A stretch of DNA of 57,536 bases, taken from positions 1-57,536 of the forward strand of contig JACRIN010000031.1 of the NCBI GenBank assembly GCA_016220085.1, read 5' to 3'. Positions 1 to 7,325 of the stretch are shown one piece after another (the stretch's first letter is position 1; each line of letters starts with the position of its first letter). The notes under the pieces are model-generated. The model was not told the DNA's origin. It ran no database searches and worked only from the letters and a program-made list of their open reading frames with translations. The DNA is from Planctomycetota bacterium. Its GTDB lineage: Bacteria > Planctomycetota > UBA1135 > GCA-002686595. Made by a program: the position numbers and the translations under genes.

Positions 1-71
1 GGCATCTATGGCAATTGCCAAATAGACAACTATCGGCTCACCGCCGCGCCGCCTTGCCCACATTCGATGAT

Positions 72-254
72 TCACCGCGGTACTTTCGACGAGGACCAGC
101 CCGACGGCGGTCGATTTGTGGGTAATCGAAAGGTTCGCCGGACGGATACGGCCTTCGCGCGCTCGGCCTTGGTCTTGATCGCCTCGATCTTGGCCTGGAG
201 GTCGGCGATGCGTTGCTCGGGCGAGCGGCGGGTGCGTTCGATGGTCTTGGGCAT
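72..254 (-). CDS. small coiled-coil hypothetical protein (60 aa)
   Basis: A short frame on the minus strand reads MPKTIERTRRSPEQRIADLQAKI and continues as a charged, heptad-like helix (roughly residues 8-36). I chose the ATG at 254 because the longer upstream frame is arginine-rich low-complexity sequence. Small proteins with an 'EQRIADLQAKI'-like helix are common in planctomycetes and some deltaproteobacteria, with no function I can name. The last 24 residues (after AERAKA) do not look like that family, so the gene may be truncated or frame-shifted at its 3' end. It could also be non-coding. Confidence 0.4.
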   Translation of the reverse strand: MPKTIERTRRSPEQRIADLQAKIEAIKTKAERAKAVSVRRTFRLPTNRPPSGWSSSKVPR

Positions 255-574
255 GTCGTCTCGTGCGAGCGAGAAGCGGGGACGGTAGGCGCGGTCGGAG
301 GCCCGAGCGAGCGCGAAGGCGGATCTTCGAACCGCGGACCTGACCTGATCCCTCATCCCGCGAACGCGGACGAGAACGGAAAAACCGACAGGATCTCCGC
401 CCCGAAGGCCCGCGGGAACGGACGAGAGCGGGCAACATTGGTGGCGCTAACTTGCCACTGCCACGGTTCTCGGGGCTCCTGGAGGGGGTGGCTCGAACGC
501 ATGAGCGTCTGCCGGTCGCGGCCGAAAACGGCCCTCGTGACCACGGGACGGCCACTTTCGCGCCACTTTAGAGG
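255..574. other. intergenic region downstream of tRNA-Arg
   Basis: About 320 bases lie between the 3' end of the leftward tRNA and the start of the small coiled-coil gene. The open frames here are shadows of GC-rich sequence. A run of five A residues near 379 would give a T tract on the minus strand downstream of the tRNA, but I see no good stem before it. I can support no gene here. Confidence 0.4.
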
Positions 575-651
575 TGGTACGCCCGGCGGGATTCGAACCC
601 ACGACCTTCTGCTTCGGAGGCAGACGCTCTATCCAGCTGAGCTACGGGCGC
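575..651 (-). tRNA. tRNA-Arg (anticodon CCG), CCA encoded
   Basis: The minus strand folds into a full cloverleaf. The acceptor GCGCCCG pairs with CGGGCGT (one G-T pair at the end). The D arm has GCTC...GAGC. The anticodon stem TCTGC/GCAGA holds the loop CTCCGAA, so the anticodon is CCG and the tRNA reads CGG Arg codons. The T arm is GTGGG-TTCGAAT-CCCGC. Discriminator A is followed by a genomically encoded CCA at 577-575. No insertion or integrase lies next to it, so it does not appear to be used as an attachment site here. Confidence 0.96.
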
Positions 652-732
652 GTTCGGGCGGCGGCAGTTTAGCAGACGCGAGGGGCGGGCTTGTGGGAAG
701 GAATCCCGAGTGCGGTGGGGAAGTCGGTTACC

Positions 733-762
733 TTGACCGTTTCCAATGGGTAAGCGTAGCAT
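733..762 (+). promoter_or_regulatory. candidate sigma-70-type promoter before the TSP3-repeat gene
   Basis: TTGACC at 733-738 and TAGCAT at 757-762 are separated by 18 bases and lie about 48 bases before the ATG at 810. The -35 matches the TTGACA consensus at five of six positions and the -10 matches TATAAT at four of six. It is the only such pair I noticed between the divergent tRNA and the gene. This is a pattern match, not proof. Confidence 0.35.
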
Positions 763-809
763 GGCGGGTCGACCCGCTTGCACCCCTCGACGCCCACCAA
801 GAGTTCAAT

Positions 810-1766
810 ATGAGCGGTAGTGACCTCGGCGCTTGCGCGCAACGGGTTTCATGGGCCCGATGGTCCTCCATGGCAGCGCTCGCCTTGGGCGTGGGCACTG
901 CGGTCGCCTGGAACCTCTCGAGGCCGCGCGTGGTTCACGCCTCGGTCGTCGGGATGCCGGCGGATGCAGACGGAGATGGGCTCTCGAACAAGCTCGAGCA
1001 GGCGCTCGGCACCGATCCATACGTGGTGGACAGCGACGCCGACGGCATTTCCGACACCGAGGAGTTCGCCCGCCACAGCTCGCCCTCGAAATCCTGGGAC
1101 ACGCCGGGATCGGCGACGGCGAGCATCGGCATGGGGATCACGCTCGAGGGCGCTTCGCTGCGCACCGTAGCGGCGATCTACCTTGCGGATGGCGACCTCG
1201 ACTCGAAGGCGCTGAAGCTAGGCATTGTGGCGAAGGGGCTGCCCGTGTACCTGCCGAAGGTCGTGATGGGGAGCGTCTCCAACCTGACGATTGTGCCCGC
1301 GTCGATTCCGGGGCAATTGGTTGCGGTGTATGACTGCCCGATCTCGCCCGCCGTGCTGCGCACGACCGGGTCGGCGTCGCTGTTCTCGATCCTGACCGGT
1401 CCCGGTGGGGTCAATGTGGCCGATGCCGTCAACATCTCGCGGCTCAACGGGGCAATCTGTCAGCGCTTCGTTCTGACCACGCAGCCCGGCGGGTCCCCCG
1501 GCATGTCGATCCAGGTCGCCGGACCGATCTCTGGCGGTACGGTGTTCAAGCCGATCGGCGGTTCGTCTCCTCCTGCGACGTGGACGCCCGGCGAGATCTG
1601 CAACCAGGGGACGCAGCTCGTGGGATACAGCGGTGGAGCCGCGGTGGAGGAAGTTGTTTCCGCCACTTGCGAGTCCGGTTGGGACGCCTACTGCGACCCG
1701 TCCTGCTCCGCCTCGGTGGGGTCGACGATCACGATTCTCGACCCGGCGGTCCTCGTCGGGGGTTAG
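810..1766 (+). CDS. membrane-anchored thrombospondin type 3 repeat protein (318 aa)
   Basis: An N-terminal hydrophobic stretch (about residues 20-36) can act as signal anchor or export signal. It is followed by two Asp-rich repeats, ADADGDGLSN and DSDADGISDTEEF (residues 51-86), of the calcium-binding TSP3 type found in outer-membrane and secreted bacterial proteins. The remaining 230 residues are Gly/Ser/Val-rich with a Cys-containing tail (around CESGWDAYCDPSC), consistent with an extracellular fold, but I do not recognise that domain. The frame is open far upstream through the tRNA. I chose ATG 810 because an AAGAG lies 8 bases before it and the signal sequence follows. The next gene, an ECF sigma factor, starts 103 bases later with its own promoter, so this gene is probably a separate unit. 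Confidence 0.75.
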   Translation: MSGSDLGACAQRVSWARWSSMAALALGVGTAVAWNLSRPRVVHASVVGMPADADGDGLSNKLEQALGTDPYVVDSDADGISDTEEFARHSSPSKSWDTPGSATASIGMGITLEGASLRTVAAIYLADGDLDSKALKLGIVAKGLPVYLPKVVMGSVSNLTIVPASIPGQLVAVYDCPISPAVLRTTGSASLFSILTGPGGVNVADAVNISRLNGAICQRFVLTTQPGGSPGMSIQVAGPISGGTVFKPIGGSSPPATWTPGEICNQGTQLVGYSGGAAVEEVVSATCESGWDAYCDPSCSASVGSTITILDPAVLVGG

Positions 1767-1832
1767 CCCAAAGCGACTGTTCCGCGGCCGAGCTGGCCGG
1801 AAGGTCCGCTGAAGGCGAGACTTGGACTGGAC

Positions 1833-1860
1833 GGAACCCTAAGCGACTTCCTCCCGTCCA
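1833..1860 (+). promoter_or_regulatory. ECF-type promoter (GGAACC-N16-CGTCCA), probable autoregulation
   Basis: GGAACC at 1833-1838, a 16-base spacer, then CGTCCA at 1855-1860 match the GGAAC/CGTC pattern of extracytoplasmic-function sigma promoters. The -10 ends 9 bases before the sigma gene ATG at 1870, so the transcript would be nearly leaderless unless translation starts downstream. Known ECF sigma genes commonly autoregulate through such a site. The same hexamers with the same spacing recur at 33261-33288 on the minus strand. Confidence 0.65.
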
Positions 1861-1869
1861 AGCCCCGAG

Positions 1870-2490
1870 ATGGTCGGATCCCAGTCAGACCCTGACGCTC
1901 GCCTGGTAACGGCGTGCCAAGCCGAGACCCTACGCGGTCTCGAGGGACCGTTCCGCGAGCTGTACGACGCGTACAAAGACCGCGTGTACAACGTCTGCTA
2001 CCGGATCAGCGGCAACGCGACGGATGCGCTCGACGCCTCTCAGGAGACCTTCGGAATCATCTTCCGCAAGCTCAGCGAGTTCCGTTTCGAATCGAAGTTC
2101 TCGAGCTGGGTGTACCGCATCGCAGTCAATGCGAGCATCGACCTCAAACGTCGTCAGGTCTCTCGTCGGATGCCGTCGCTGGATGCGATCCAGGAGAGCG
2201 AGCTATCGGTCGACGGGCTGCGGTTCGAGTTGACCGACGAACGCGGCGAGCAACCGCAAGCGGCCGCTTCGCGTCACGAACTCGAGAACGAAATCCAGCG
2301 CGCAATCACCCGGCTGTCGCCCAAGCTGCGCGCGATCACCGTACTGCGCTACGTCGAGAGCCTCTCGTACGAGCAGATTTCCGAGACGCTGCACATCTCG
2401 CTCGGCACCGTGAAGTCGCGTCTCGCGCGCGCACATGAGGCGCTCGACCGCGAGCTCACCCCGGTCCTCGACCGCTTCTATCTGGGATAG
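1870..2490 (+). CDS. ECF-family RNA polymerase sigma factor (206 aa)
   Basis: Sigma-70 region 2 lies at about residues 25-90, with FRELYDAYKDRVYNVCYR and the DALDASQETF segment that contacts core and the -10. Region 4 lies at about 140-195, where LRYVESLSYEQISETL and GTVKSRLARA form a helix-turn-helix for the -35. There is no region 1 or 3, and the length is normal for the ECF group. It directs RNA polymerase to stress or envelope genes. The next gene, 12 bases downstream, is a membrane anti-sigma factor and the third is an RseB-like lipoprotein. The set therefore resembles the proteobacterial rpoE-rseA-rseB circuit. An ECF promoter lies directly upstream. Confidence 0.93.
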   Translation: MVGSQSDPDARLVTACQAETLRGLEGPFRELYDAYKDRVYNVCYRISGNATDALDASQETFGIIFRKLSEFRFESKFSSWVYRIAVNASIDLKRRQVSRRMPSLDAIQESELSVDGLRFELTDERGEQPQAAASRHELENEIQRAITRLSPKLRAITVLRYVESLSYEQISETLHISLGTVKSRLARAHEALDRELTPVLDRFYLG

Positions 2491-2502
2491 ACGAGGCCAC
2501 CG

Positions 2503-3192
2503 ATGCACCGCACTTGCCACGACGCCCGCACTGCGCTCGCCGGAAGCGATCTCCCGGCGTTCGAAGTCCACGCTCGGGCATGCGCGGAGTGCAGAGTCTT
2601 CGGGTCGCGGCTTCAGCGCGGCGAGCGCGCGCTCGCCGGCCTCGCGCGGATCTCCGCGCCGGCGGCGCTCGATGGCCTGGTCGTCGCGGCGCTCGAAGCG
2701 GGACAACGCGAGGAGCGCGCGGTCGGCGCGCTGCGTCGACTCGATCGCGTCGAGGTGCCCGAGCACCTCGATCACGCCGTCGCTCGCACCGCCGCTCCGA
2801 TCGCGCCTGTGGCGTTCTCGGCGCCGGACGTACTGCGCCGTTTGGTCGAAGAGGAACTCTCCGATCCGTCCAAGGCGCGCGTGCATCGCTTCGTCGGTTC
2901 GCTGGAGCGCGTCGCAGCGCCGGACGAGCTCTTCGCGCGCGTCCATGGCGCGCTGACGCAACCGCCGCCGAAGCGCTCGTTCCGTTCTCGCTTGCTCGCG
3001 GGAGGCGCCGCGATCGTCCTGGTCGCCGCGGCCGCGTTCGCGTGGGTCTCGAACTCCCGCGAAACTCCGCGGACGCGCATCGAATGGGTGCGTGTTGACT
3101 CGGTCGAGGAGCTGTCCCCGCTCGCCGCATCGTTCGTCGCCGGATTGAGCGGCGGCGCGAGCGAAGTCTCCGCGGGTAGAGGAGCGCGCTGA
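2503..3192 (+). CDS. membrane anti-sigma factor with zinc-finger-like motif (229 aa)
   Basis: The N-terminus carries H23-x3-C27-x2-C30 (HARACAEC), the signature of zinc-associated anti-sigma (ZAS) domains, which bind and sequester the cognate ECF sigma factor. A single transmembrane helix is seen at about residues 163-185 (AGGAAIVLVAAAAFAWV), placing the N-terminal domain in the cytoplasm and about 45 residues outside. It sits 12 bases after the sigma gene and 2 bases before the RseB-like gene, so the three are almost certainly co-transcribed. In known systems regulated proteolysis of such anti-sigma factors releases sigma. No protease gene of that kind is adjacent here. The middle 110 residues are Ala/Arg-rich and not recognised. 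Confidence 0.8.
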   Translation: MHRTCHDARTALAGSDLPAFEVHARACAECRVFGSRLQRGERALAGLARISAPAALDGLVVAALEAGQREERAVGALRRLDRVEVPEHLDHAVARTAAPIAPVAFSAPDVLRRLVEEELSDPSKARVHRFVGSLERVAAPDELFARVHGALTQPPPKRSFRSRLLAGGAAIVLVAAAAFAWVSNSRETPRTRIEWVRVDSVEELSPLAASFVAGLSGGASEVSAGRGAR

Positions 3193-3194
3193 GC

Positions 3195-4208
3195 ATGCGA
3201 CGATTGATCGGCGCGTTGCTGCTCGCCACGGTTGGCCTCGGCGCGTGCGAGCGCGTGGAGGTCACCTCGGAGCAGACCACGACGACTCTCGCGAAGGCGA
3301 GTTCGGTCGATCTGACGCTGCTTCAGAAGATCGTCGACGCGCCGAGCGCGGTGTCGTGGAGCGGACGGCGGCGCTTCGACGCCCACTACACGTATCAGGG
3401 CGCGCCGGCCCAGATCGTCTACGAAGAGACAGTGATCACCGACGGCGCCGGGCGTTTCCAGCTGCGCGCGGAGGACCTGATCACACCGGTGATCCCCGCG
3501 AACGAGGAAGCGCTCTTCCTGCTCTCGCAGGACAACCGCGAAGGCCTGATGTTCCGCCACCGCGATCCGACGGTGCGCGACGCGGCGCTCTTCCTCAAGA
3601 ACTACACCGCGATCGACGCCGGTGTAGTCGAACAGGTTGCCGGTCGCAATTGCGCGCGCTGGACCGTCCACGGCAAAACCGGCGGCAACGCGTGGACGAT
3701 CTGGATCGACCTCGCGACCGGTGTGATCCTCAAGAGCGAGGAGCGCGACGGCGGGCAGGCGCTGATCTCGCTCGTCGAGTACCTCGACTTCACCGACTCT
3801 CCCGATACGACGAACGCGGTGTGGCACACCACCCCGTTGCAGGAAACGCCGTTGATCCTGAGCCAAGCGAAAGCACAGCTCGGGTTCGAGCCGCTGAAGC
3901 CCAAGCTCCTGCCCGCGAACTTCCGTTTGCTGCACTGCGAGCGCGTCGTCGAGCCGATCGACAACCGCACGTGGGCGCGCTTCACCTACTCCGACGGCTG
4001 GGCGACGTTGATGTTCATGGACGGCGGCGAGATGCCGTCGCCTCAGCAGGCCCAACAAGGCATCGCGCCCGGTGCCGACGTTCTGCGCTTCATGGAAGTC
4101 GGGCCGTGGGCGATCGCGGATGGTCGTGCGTCCGGTCGTCGCGTGCTCGCGGCCGTGCGCGGCAACGAGGCGCTGCTGAAGCTCCTGGTCGAATCTTCCG
4201 TCCAGTGA
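3195..4208 (+). CDS. RseB/MucB-like lipoprotein, third gene of the sigma operon (337 aa)
   Basis: The N-terminus is a lipoprotein signal ending LGAC with Cys18. The mature part resembles the two-domain RseB/MucB fold. A LolA-like N-terminal beta domain begins near residue 35 and includes FDAHYTY..., VIDPxxP-like and WTIWIDLATGVILKSE segments, the last being the typical 'D..tglLLR' strand. A smaller C-terminal domain spans about residues 220-335 (LLPANFRLLHCERV..., YSDGWATLMFMD). In rpoE systems RseB guards the anti-sigma factor from proteolysis and senses mislocalised lipoproteins or LPS. Position directly after the anti-sigma gene supports the same role. The assignment rests on fold-like pattern and context, not on a computed match. 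Confidence 0.68.
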   Translation: MRRLIGALLLATVGLGACERVEVTSEQTTTTLAKASSVDLTLLQKIVDAPSAVSWSGRRRFDAHYTYQGAPAQIVYEETVITDGAGRFQLRAEDLITPVIPANEEALFLLSQDNREGLMFRHRDPTVRDAALFLKNYTAIDAGVVEQVAGRNCARWTVHGKTGGNAWTIWIDLATGVILKSEERDGGQALISLVEYLDFTDSPDTTNAVWHTTPLQETPLILSQAKAQLGFEPLKPKLLPANFRLLHCERVVEPIDNRTWARFTYSDGWATLMFMDGGEMPSPQQAQQGIAPGADVLRFMEVGPWAIADGRASGRRVLAAVRGNEALLKLLVESSVQ

Positions 4209-4504
4209 CGACGAGGTCGCGCGAGCGATCTGGAAGAACTTTCCGACTCGCGACTTCGAGCGGACCGAGCGAGCGATTCGAACAGTCCGCGACGAAGTCG
4301 ACGAGCTCCCAGATCGCCGTCCACTGCCCCGTGGAGTCCGTCCGCGCCATTTTCGACTGAAAAGCGTTCCGTTCCGGCGTCCCGTGGCACGCCGGAATCC
4401 CGGCGCGATCCGACACGTCGCCGGAGGCGGGGTAGCTTTGTTTTGAACTCAAGTCGCAGGGCGCGCGGGCTGGCGCGCTCGGGGCGCACAAGGACCACCA
4501 CCAC
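4209..4504. other. intergenic region after the sigma operon
   Basis: This gap of 296 bases is GC-rich up to about 4340. A short perfect stem, TTTTC-GACT-GAAAA, lies at about 4347-4360 without a following T run, so it is at best a weak terminator for the operon. A locally AT-richer patch (GTAGCTTTGTTTTGAAC, about 4430-4447) may hold the promoter of the next gene, but I see no clear -35/-10 pair. The minus-strand open frames across it are shadows. Confidence 0.35.
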
Positions 4505-4969
4505 ATGACGTACGATTCGCAAGGACAATCTTTCTCCGAGAGCAACCTGGACTCCCCGGAGTACCGCGAGCGGTTGCTGCGCAAGCTCAACTGCTTGATC
4601 GCCGTGCTCGAGGTTGCGACCGCCAAGGTGCGGCGCACGATCGATGCGCCGGGAGCGGACGTCGATCGTCTGAACAAGATTCGTCGCAACCTCCAAGACA
4701 CGCTCGACGTCTGCTTGCGCGCCAAGTCGGCGCTCGAGAAGCGCGGCAAGCTGCCCGAAGGCATCGCGGGCGAGTTGAGCCAAGTGGTCAACCCCGAGGC
4801 GCTCAAGCCGAGCGAGCTCGAGCGCGCGGAAGCGCAGCGCGGCGCCGTGAAGGCGAAGCGTGAGTTCTCCCGCGACGAGGCCGAGAAATTCGGCCGCATG
4901 GGCCCGATCGAGAAGGGTGCCCTCCAGGCTTGCGACATCGACGAACTGTCCCGACTGCTCCAGTCCTGA
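4505..4969 (+). CDS. helical hypothetical protein (154 aa)
   Basis: The protein is predicted to be almost entirely alpha-helical and charged, with long Arg/Glu/Lys helices (for example residues 18-75 and 100-130) and no signal peptide or membrane segment, so it is probably cytoplasmic. I recognise no motif. The ATG at 4505 is the first start after the AT-richer patch and codes immediately for a sequence without the GC-rich shadow look. It is a single-gene unit: a strong terminator follows at 5046-5073. Confidence 0.7.
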   Translation: MTYDSQGQSFSESNLDSPEYRERLLRKLNCLIAVLEVATAKVRRTIDAPGADVDRLNKIRRNLQDTLDVCLRAKSALEKRGKLPEGIAGELSQVVNPEALKPSELERAEAQRGAVKAKREFSRDEAEKFGRMGPIEKGALQACDIDELSRLLQS

Positions 4970-4993
4970 ACCCCGGCTAGACTGGGTCCGCGC

Positions 4994-5605
4994 ATGAAGA
5001 CGCGGGCCCGCGGATCCCAGACCGCATCACGGCGGCATCGAGTGCGCGAGGCTTCGGCCTCGCGCGTTTTTTTGCGCGCACCCCGTCCGGAAGATCTGCG
5101 CGAATTCGTGGCGCTTCGGCAGGCGAGCCGCGCCTTTCTCGAACCGTGGGAGCCGACCGAGCCCGATGGCTCCGATCGATTCTCGGAGCGCTGGGCAACG
5201 CGCTTTCTCGCACCGGCGAAGAGCGACCGTCGAGCCGCGTTCCTGATCTGCGCGAGCGACGACGGCAAGTTGCTCGGCGCGCTCTCGTTCTTCCACGTCG
5301 AGCGCGGCGCGGTGCAGAGCGCACAGGTCGGGTATTGGGTCGGCGCGGCGTACGCGGATCGCGGCGTGATGAGCCGAGCCATCGTGATCGCGCTCGCGAA
5401 GGCGTTCGGTTCGCTGGAGCTGCAACGCGTCGAGGCGTTGATCGTGCCGGAGAACGAGCCCTCGCGCCGACTAGTGCAACGCACGGGCTTCCAACTCGAA
5501 GGGCTCGCGCGCGGCTACGCCGAGCTCGGCGGTCGACGCCGCGATCACGAGCGTTGGTCGCTGACGCGCGCCGAGTGGCTGGCGAGTCGCGCGCCTCCGG
5601 CGTGA
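4994..5605 (+). CDS. GNAT-family N-acetyltransferase, RimJ/RimL-like (203 aa as drawn)
   Basis: Homology-like sequence begins at about residue 27 (LRAPRPEDLREFVALR) and follows the GNAT order. A beta-strand hairpin (LGALSFFHVER) is followed by GYWVGAAYADRGVMSRAI, which corresponds to the acetyl-CoA-binding Q/RxxGxG/A loop region, then EALIVPENEPSRRLVQRTGF and the final GYAELGGRRRDHERWSL. This order is typical of ribosomal-protein-alanine acetyltransferases, so it probably acetylates a protein N-terminus or a small molecule. The start is doubtful. ATG 4994 places a strong terminator hairpin inside the coding sequence, and the first 25 residues look like non-coding sequence. GTG 5042 and TTG 5072 are alternatives. 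TTG 5072 would give 177 aa, a normal length, but lacks a Shine-Dalgarno. Confidence 0.85.
   Translation: MKTRARGSQTASRRHRVREASASRVFLRAPRPEDLREFVALRQASRAFLEPWEPTEPDGSDRFSERWATRFLAPAKSDRRAAFLICASDDGKLLGALSFFHVERGAVQSAQVGYWVGAAYADRGVMSRAIVIALAKAFGSLELQRVEALIVPENEPSRRLVQRTGFQLEGLARGYAELGGRRRDHERWSLTRAEWLASRAPPA
5043..5073 (+). terminator. rho-independent terminator, 9-bp stem with TTCG loop
   Basis: GCGCGAGGC at 5044-5052, a TTCG loop and GCCTCGCGC form a perfect 9-bp stem followed by GTTTTTTT. This is a textbook intrinsic terminator about 75 bases after the stop of the hypothetical gene ending at 4969. It overlaps the annotated 5' end of the acetyltransferase gene, which makes either that start wrong or the acetyltransferase subject to attenuation. 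Confidence 0.88.
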
Positions 5606-5612
5606 GCGCGGG

Positions 5613-6434
5613 CTACTTGCCCCAGTCGCGCAGGTAGCGGAAGTCCTGGTTGATCGTGCGATGCGAGAGCTTCGCGATGATCGGCGGTACGCGCTTGAAC
5701 TGCGTCGCGGCGATCCGCGCGGCGAGCTTGCGGATGAATTCGGGCGCGAAGCCGCGTTCGACGAGCTCGCTCTCGCGCATGCGCTCGTCGACCATCAGGT
5801 AGAGCAGGCGATCGGCGTCGGCGTAGGTGAAGCCGAGCTCGCCTTCGTCGGTCTGTCCGGGGAAGAGGTCCGCCGACGGCGCTTTGTCGAGGATCGGCAC
5901 GGGCACGTTCAGGTGGCGCGCGAGCTGATAGATCTGATCCTTGTAGAGGTCGCCGATCGGATTCAGCGCGCTCGCCGAATCGCCCCATTGCGTCGAGTAG
6001 CCGAGCAGGATCTCGGTCTTGTTGCTGGTGCCGAGTACCAGCCCGCTCCACTCGACCGACAGGTCGTACAGCACGATCATCCGACACCGCGCCATCACGT
6101 TGCCGCGGCGCATCGGCTGTTCGATGTTCGCGCCGCCGAGATAGCCGTCGGCCATCCCGGAGATGTCGACCTTGCGCGATGCGATGCCGAGCTCGGAGAT
6201 CAGCAAGCGGGCGTGCGCTTCGCTCGCCGGGTCGCTGGTGCGATAGGGCATCATCACGCCGAGCACGTTCGACGGTCCGAACGCGCGGGCCGCGAGCGCG
6301 GCGACGACCGCCGAATCGACGCCGCCGGAGACGCCGAGCAGCGCCTTGGTGAATCCGTTGTGGCCGACTTCCTCGCGCAGGAAGTTGACGAGCAAGCTCT
6401 CGACGAGCGCCGGATCGATCACGAGGCCGTTCAC
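5613..6434 (-). CDS. nadE: NAD+ synthase, ATP-pyrophosphatase subunit
   Basis: Adenylates nicotinic acid adenine dinucleotide and amidates it to NAD+, the last step of NAD biosynthesis, in the cytoplasm. The PP-loop SGGVDS lies at residues 36-41. Other family blocks are YRTSDPAS, GTSNKTEILLGY (ATP/NaAD site), NPIGDLYK, APSADLFPGQTDEGELG and the C-terminal KLSHR. The GTG start at 6434 overlaps the stop of the upstream glutaminase gene (GTGA) and has AAGGA about 9 bases before it, so translation is coupled. Length (273 aa) fits the small synthetase-only form. Here the amidotransferase domain is a separate protein encoded just upstream, so ammonia is probably channelled between two subunits. Confidence 0.93.
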   Translation of the reverse strand: MNGLVIDPALVESLLVNFLREEVGHNGFTKALLGVSGGVDSAVVAALAARAFGPSNVLGVMMPYRTSDPASEAHARLLISELGIASRKVDISGMADGYLGGANIEQPMRRGNVMARCRMIVLYDLSVEWSGLVLGTSNKTEILLGYSTQWGDSASALNPIGDLYKDQIYQLARHLNVPVPILDKAPSADLFPGQTDEGELGFTYADADRLLYLMVDERMRESELVERGFAPEFIRKLAARIAATQFKRVPPIIAKLSHRTINQDFRYLRDWGK

Positions 6435-7288
6435 GCACCACCGTCCTTCGCGAGGCCGCGCTTCAGCGCTTCCGCCAGGATCCACGGCTTCGCATCGCGC
6501 CGCAAAGGCGTCATCACCCGCGCGCGCTCGAGCGTCCGCGACTCGACGCGACCTTGCAGCGTGCCGGCGTCGAAGCCGTCGAGCGCGCACGCGACGTCGC
6601 CGAACGGATCGACGATGCGCGTACCGCCGGAGAAGACGACGCCGTCCTCCCAACCGACGCGGTTCGCGTACACCACCCACGTCTGGAAGAAGCGACCGTG
6701 CGATTCGAGCAACGTGTTCCACGTGCGCCGGCTCTGCAAATCGCTCTCGCCGCCGCCGATCCCGCGCCCCGGCGAGTTCGAGGGCACGAGCAGCGTGTCG
6801 ACGTTGTTCAGGAAGTGCTGATAGCCCGACGAGACGTGCCACGCGTCCTCGCAGATCAAGACGCCGAAGCGGCCGAGCTTCGACTCGATCGCGCGAAACT
6901 CCTCGCCGGCGGCGAACTCGCGTTGCTCGTCGAACATGCCGTAGGTGACGAGGTGCACCTTGCGATGCACGGCGAGCACGCGACCGTCCTCGAAGAACGC
7001 GACCGAGTTGTAGATGCGCCCATCCTTGGAGCGTTCGACGAAGCCGACGACGATCGAGATCGATTTCGAGAGGGTGGCGAGCTCGTCGAGCTCCTTCGCA
7101 CCGAGCGGAAGCGCGAGGTCGACGGTCTGATCCTTCAGGAAGTACCCGGTGAGCGAGAGCTCGGGAAAGACGATCAGTTGCGAGCCGGCGGCCGTCGCCG
7201 CGCGGATGCGCTCGACGTGATCGCGCAAGTTCGCGGCGAGGTTGCCGAGCGTCGGGTTCGTTTGTGCCAGCGTGACGCGACAGTCCAT
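6431..7288 (-). CDS. nitrilase-family glutaminase subunit of NAD+ synthetase (285 aa)
   Basis: A carbon-nitrogen hydrolase with the Glu-Lys-Cys triad visible: E43 in FPELSLTGY, K110 in HRKVHL, and C146 in LICEDAWH. The LICEDxWH context is that of the glutaminase domain of glutamine-dependent NAD synthetases, rather than of general amidases, and the next gene (GTGA overlap) is the synthetase. In most bacteria with glutamine-dependent NadE the two domains are fused in one chain of about 550-680 residues. Here they are two coupled genes. ATG 7288 is supported by the typical N-terminus VTLAQTNPTLGNL. Probable role: hydrolyse glutamine to feed ammonia to the synthetase. Confidence 0.88.
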   Translation of the reverse strand: MDCRVTLAQTNPTLGNLAANLRDHVERIRAATAAGSQLIVFPELSLTGYFLKDQTVDLALPLGAKELDELATLSKSISIVVGFVERSKDGRIYNSVAFFEDGRVLAVHRKVHLVTYGMFDEQREFAAGEEFRAIESKLGRFGVLICEDAWHVSSGYQHFLNNVDTLLVPSNSPGRGIGGGESDLQSRRTWNTLLESHGRFFQTWVVYANRVGWEDGVVFSGGTRIVDPFGDVACALDGFDAGTLQGRVESRTLERARVMTPLRRDAKPWILAEALKRGLAKDGGA

Positions 7289-7325
7289 GGAACGTCCCAG
7301 GATAGCGGTTGGAGGCGCGAGTCGG

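Noticed and set aside
1..71. A gene at the left window edge
   Set aside because: No continuous frame with coding character or a recognisable motif is seen in these 71 bases.
575..651. tRNA as an integration site for a mobile island
   Set aside because: No integrase, direct repeat of the tRNA 3' end or change in base composition is seen on either side.
213..809. Upstream extension of the TSP3-repeat gene through the tRNA
   Set aside because: It would cross the tRNA-Arg on the other strand and codes for Arg/Gly-rich sequence without features. The ATG at 810 has a ribosome-binding site and a signal segment.
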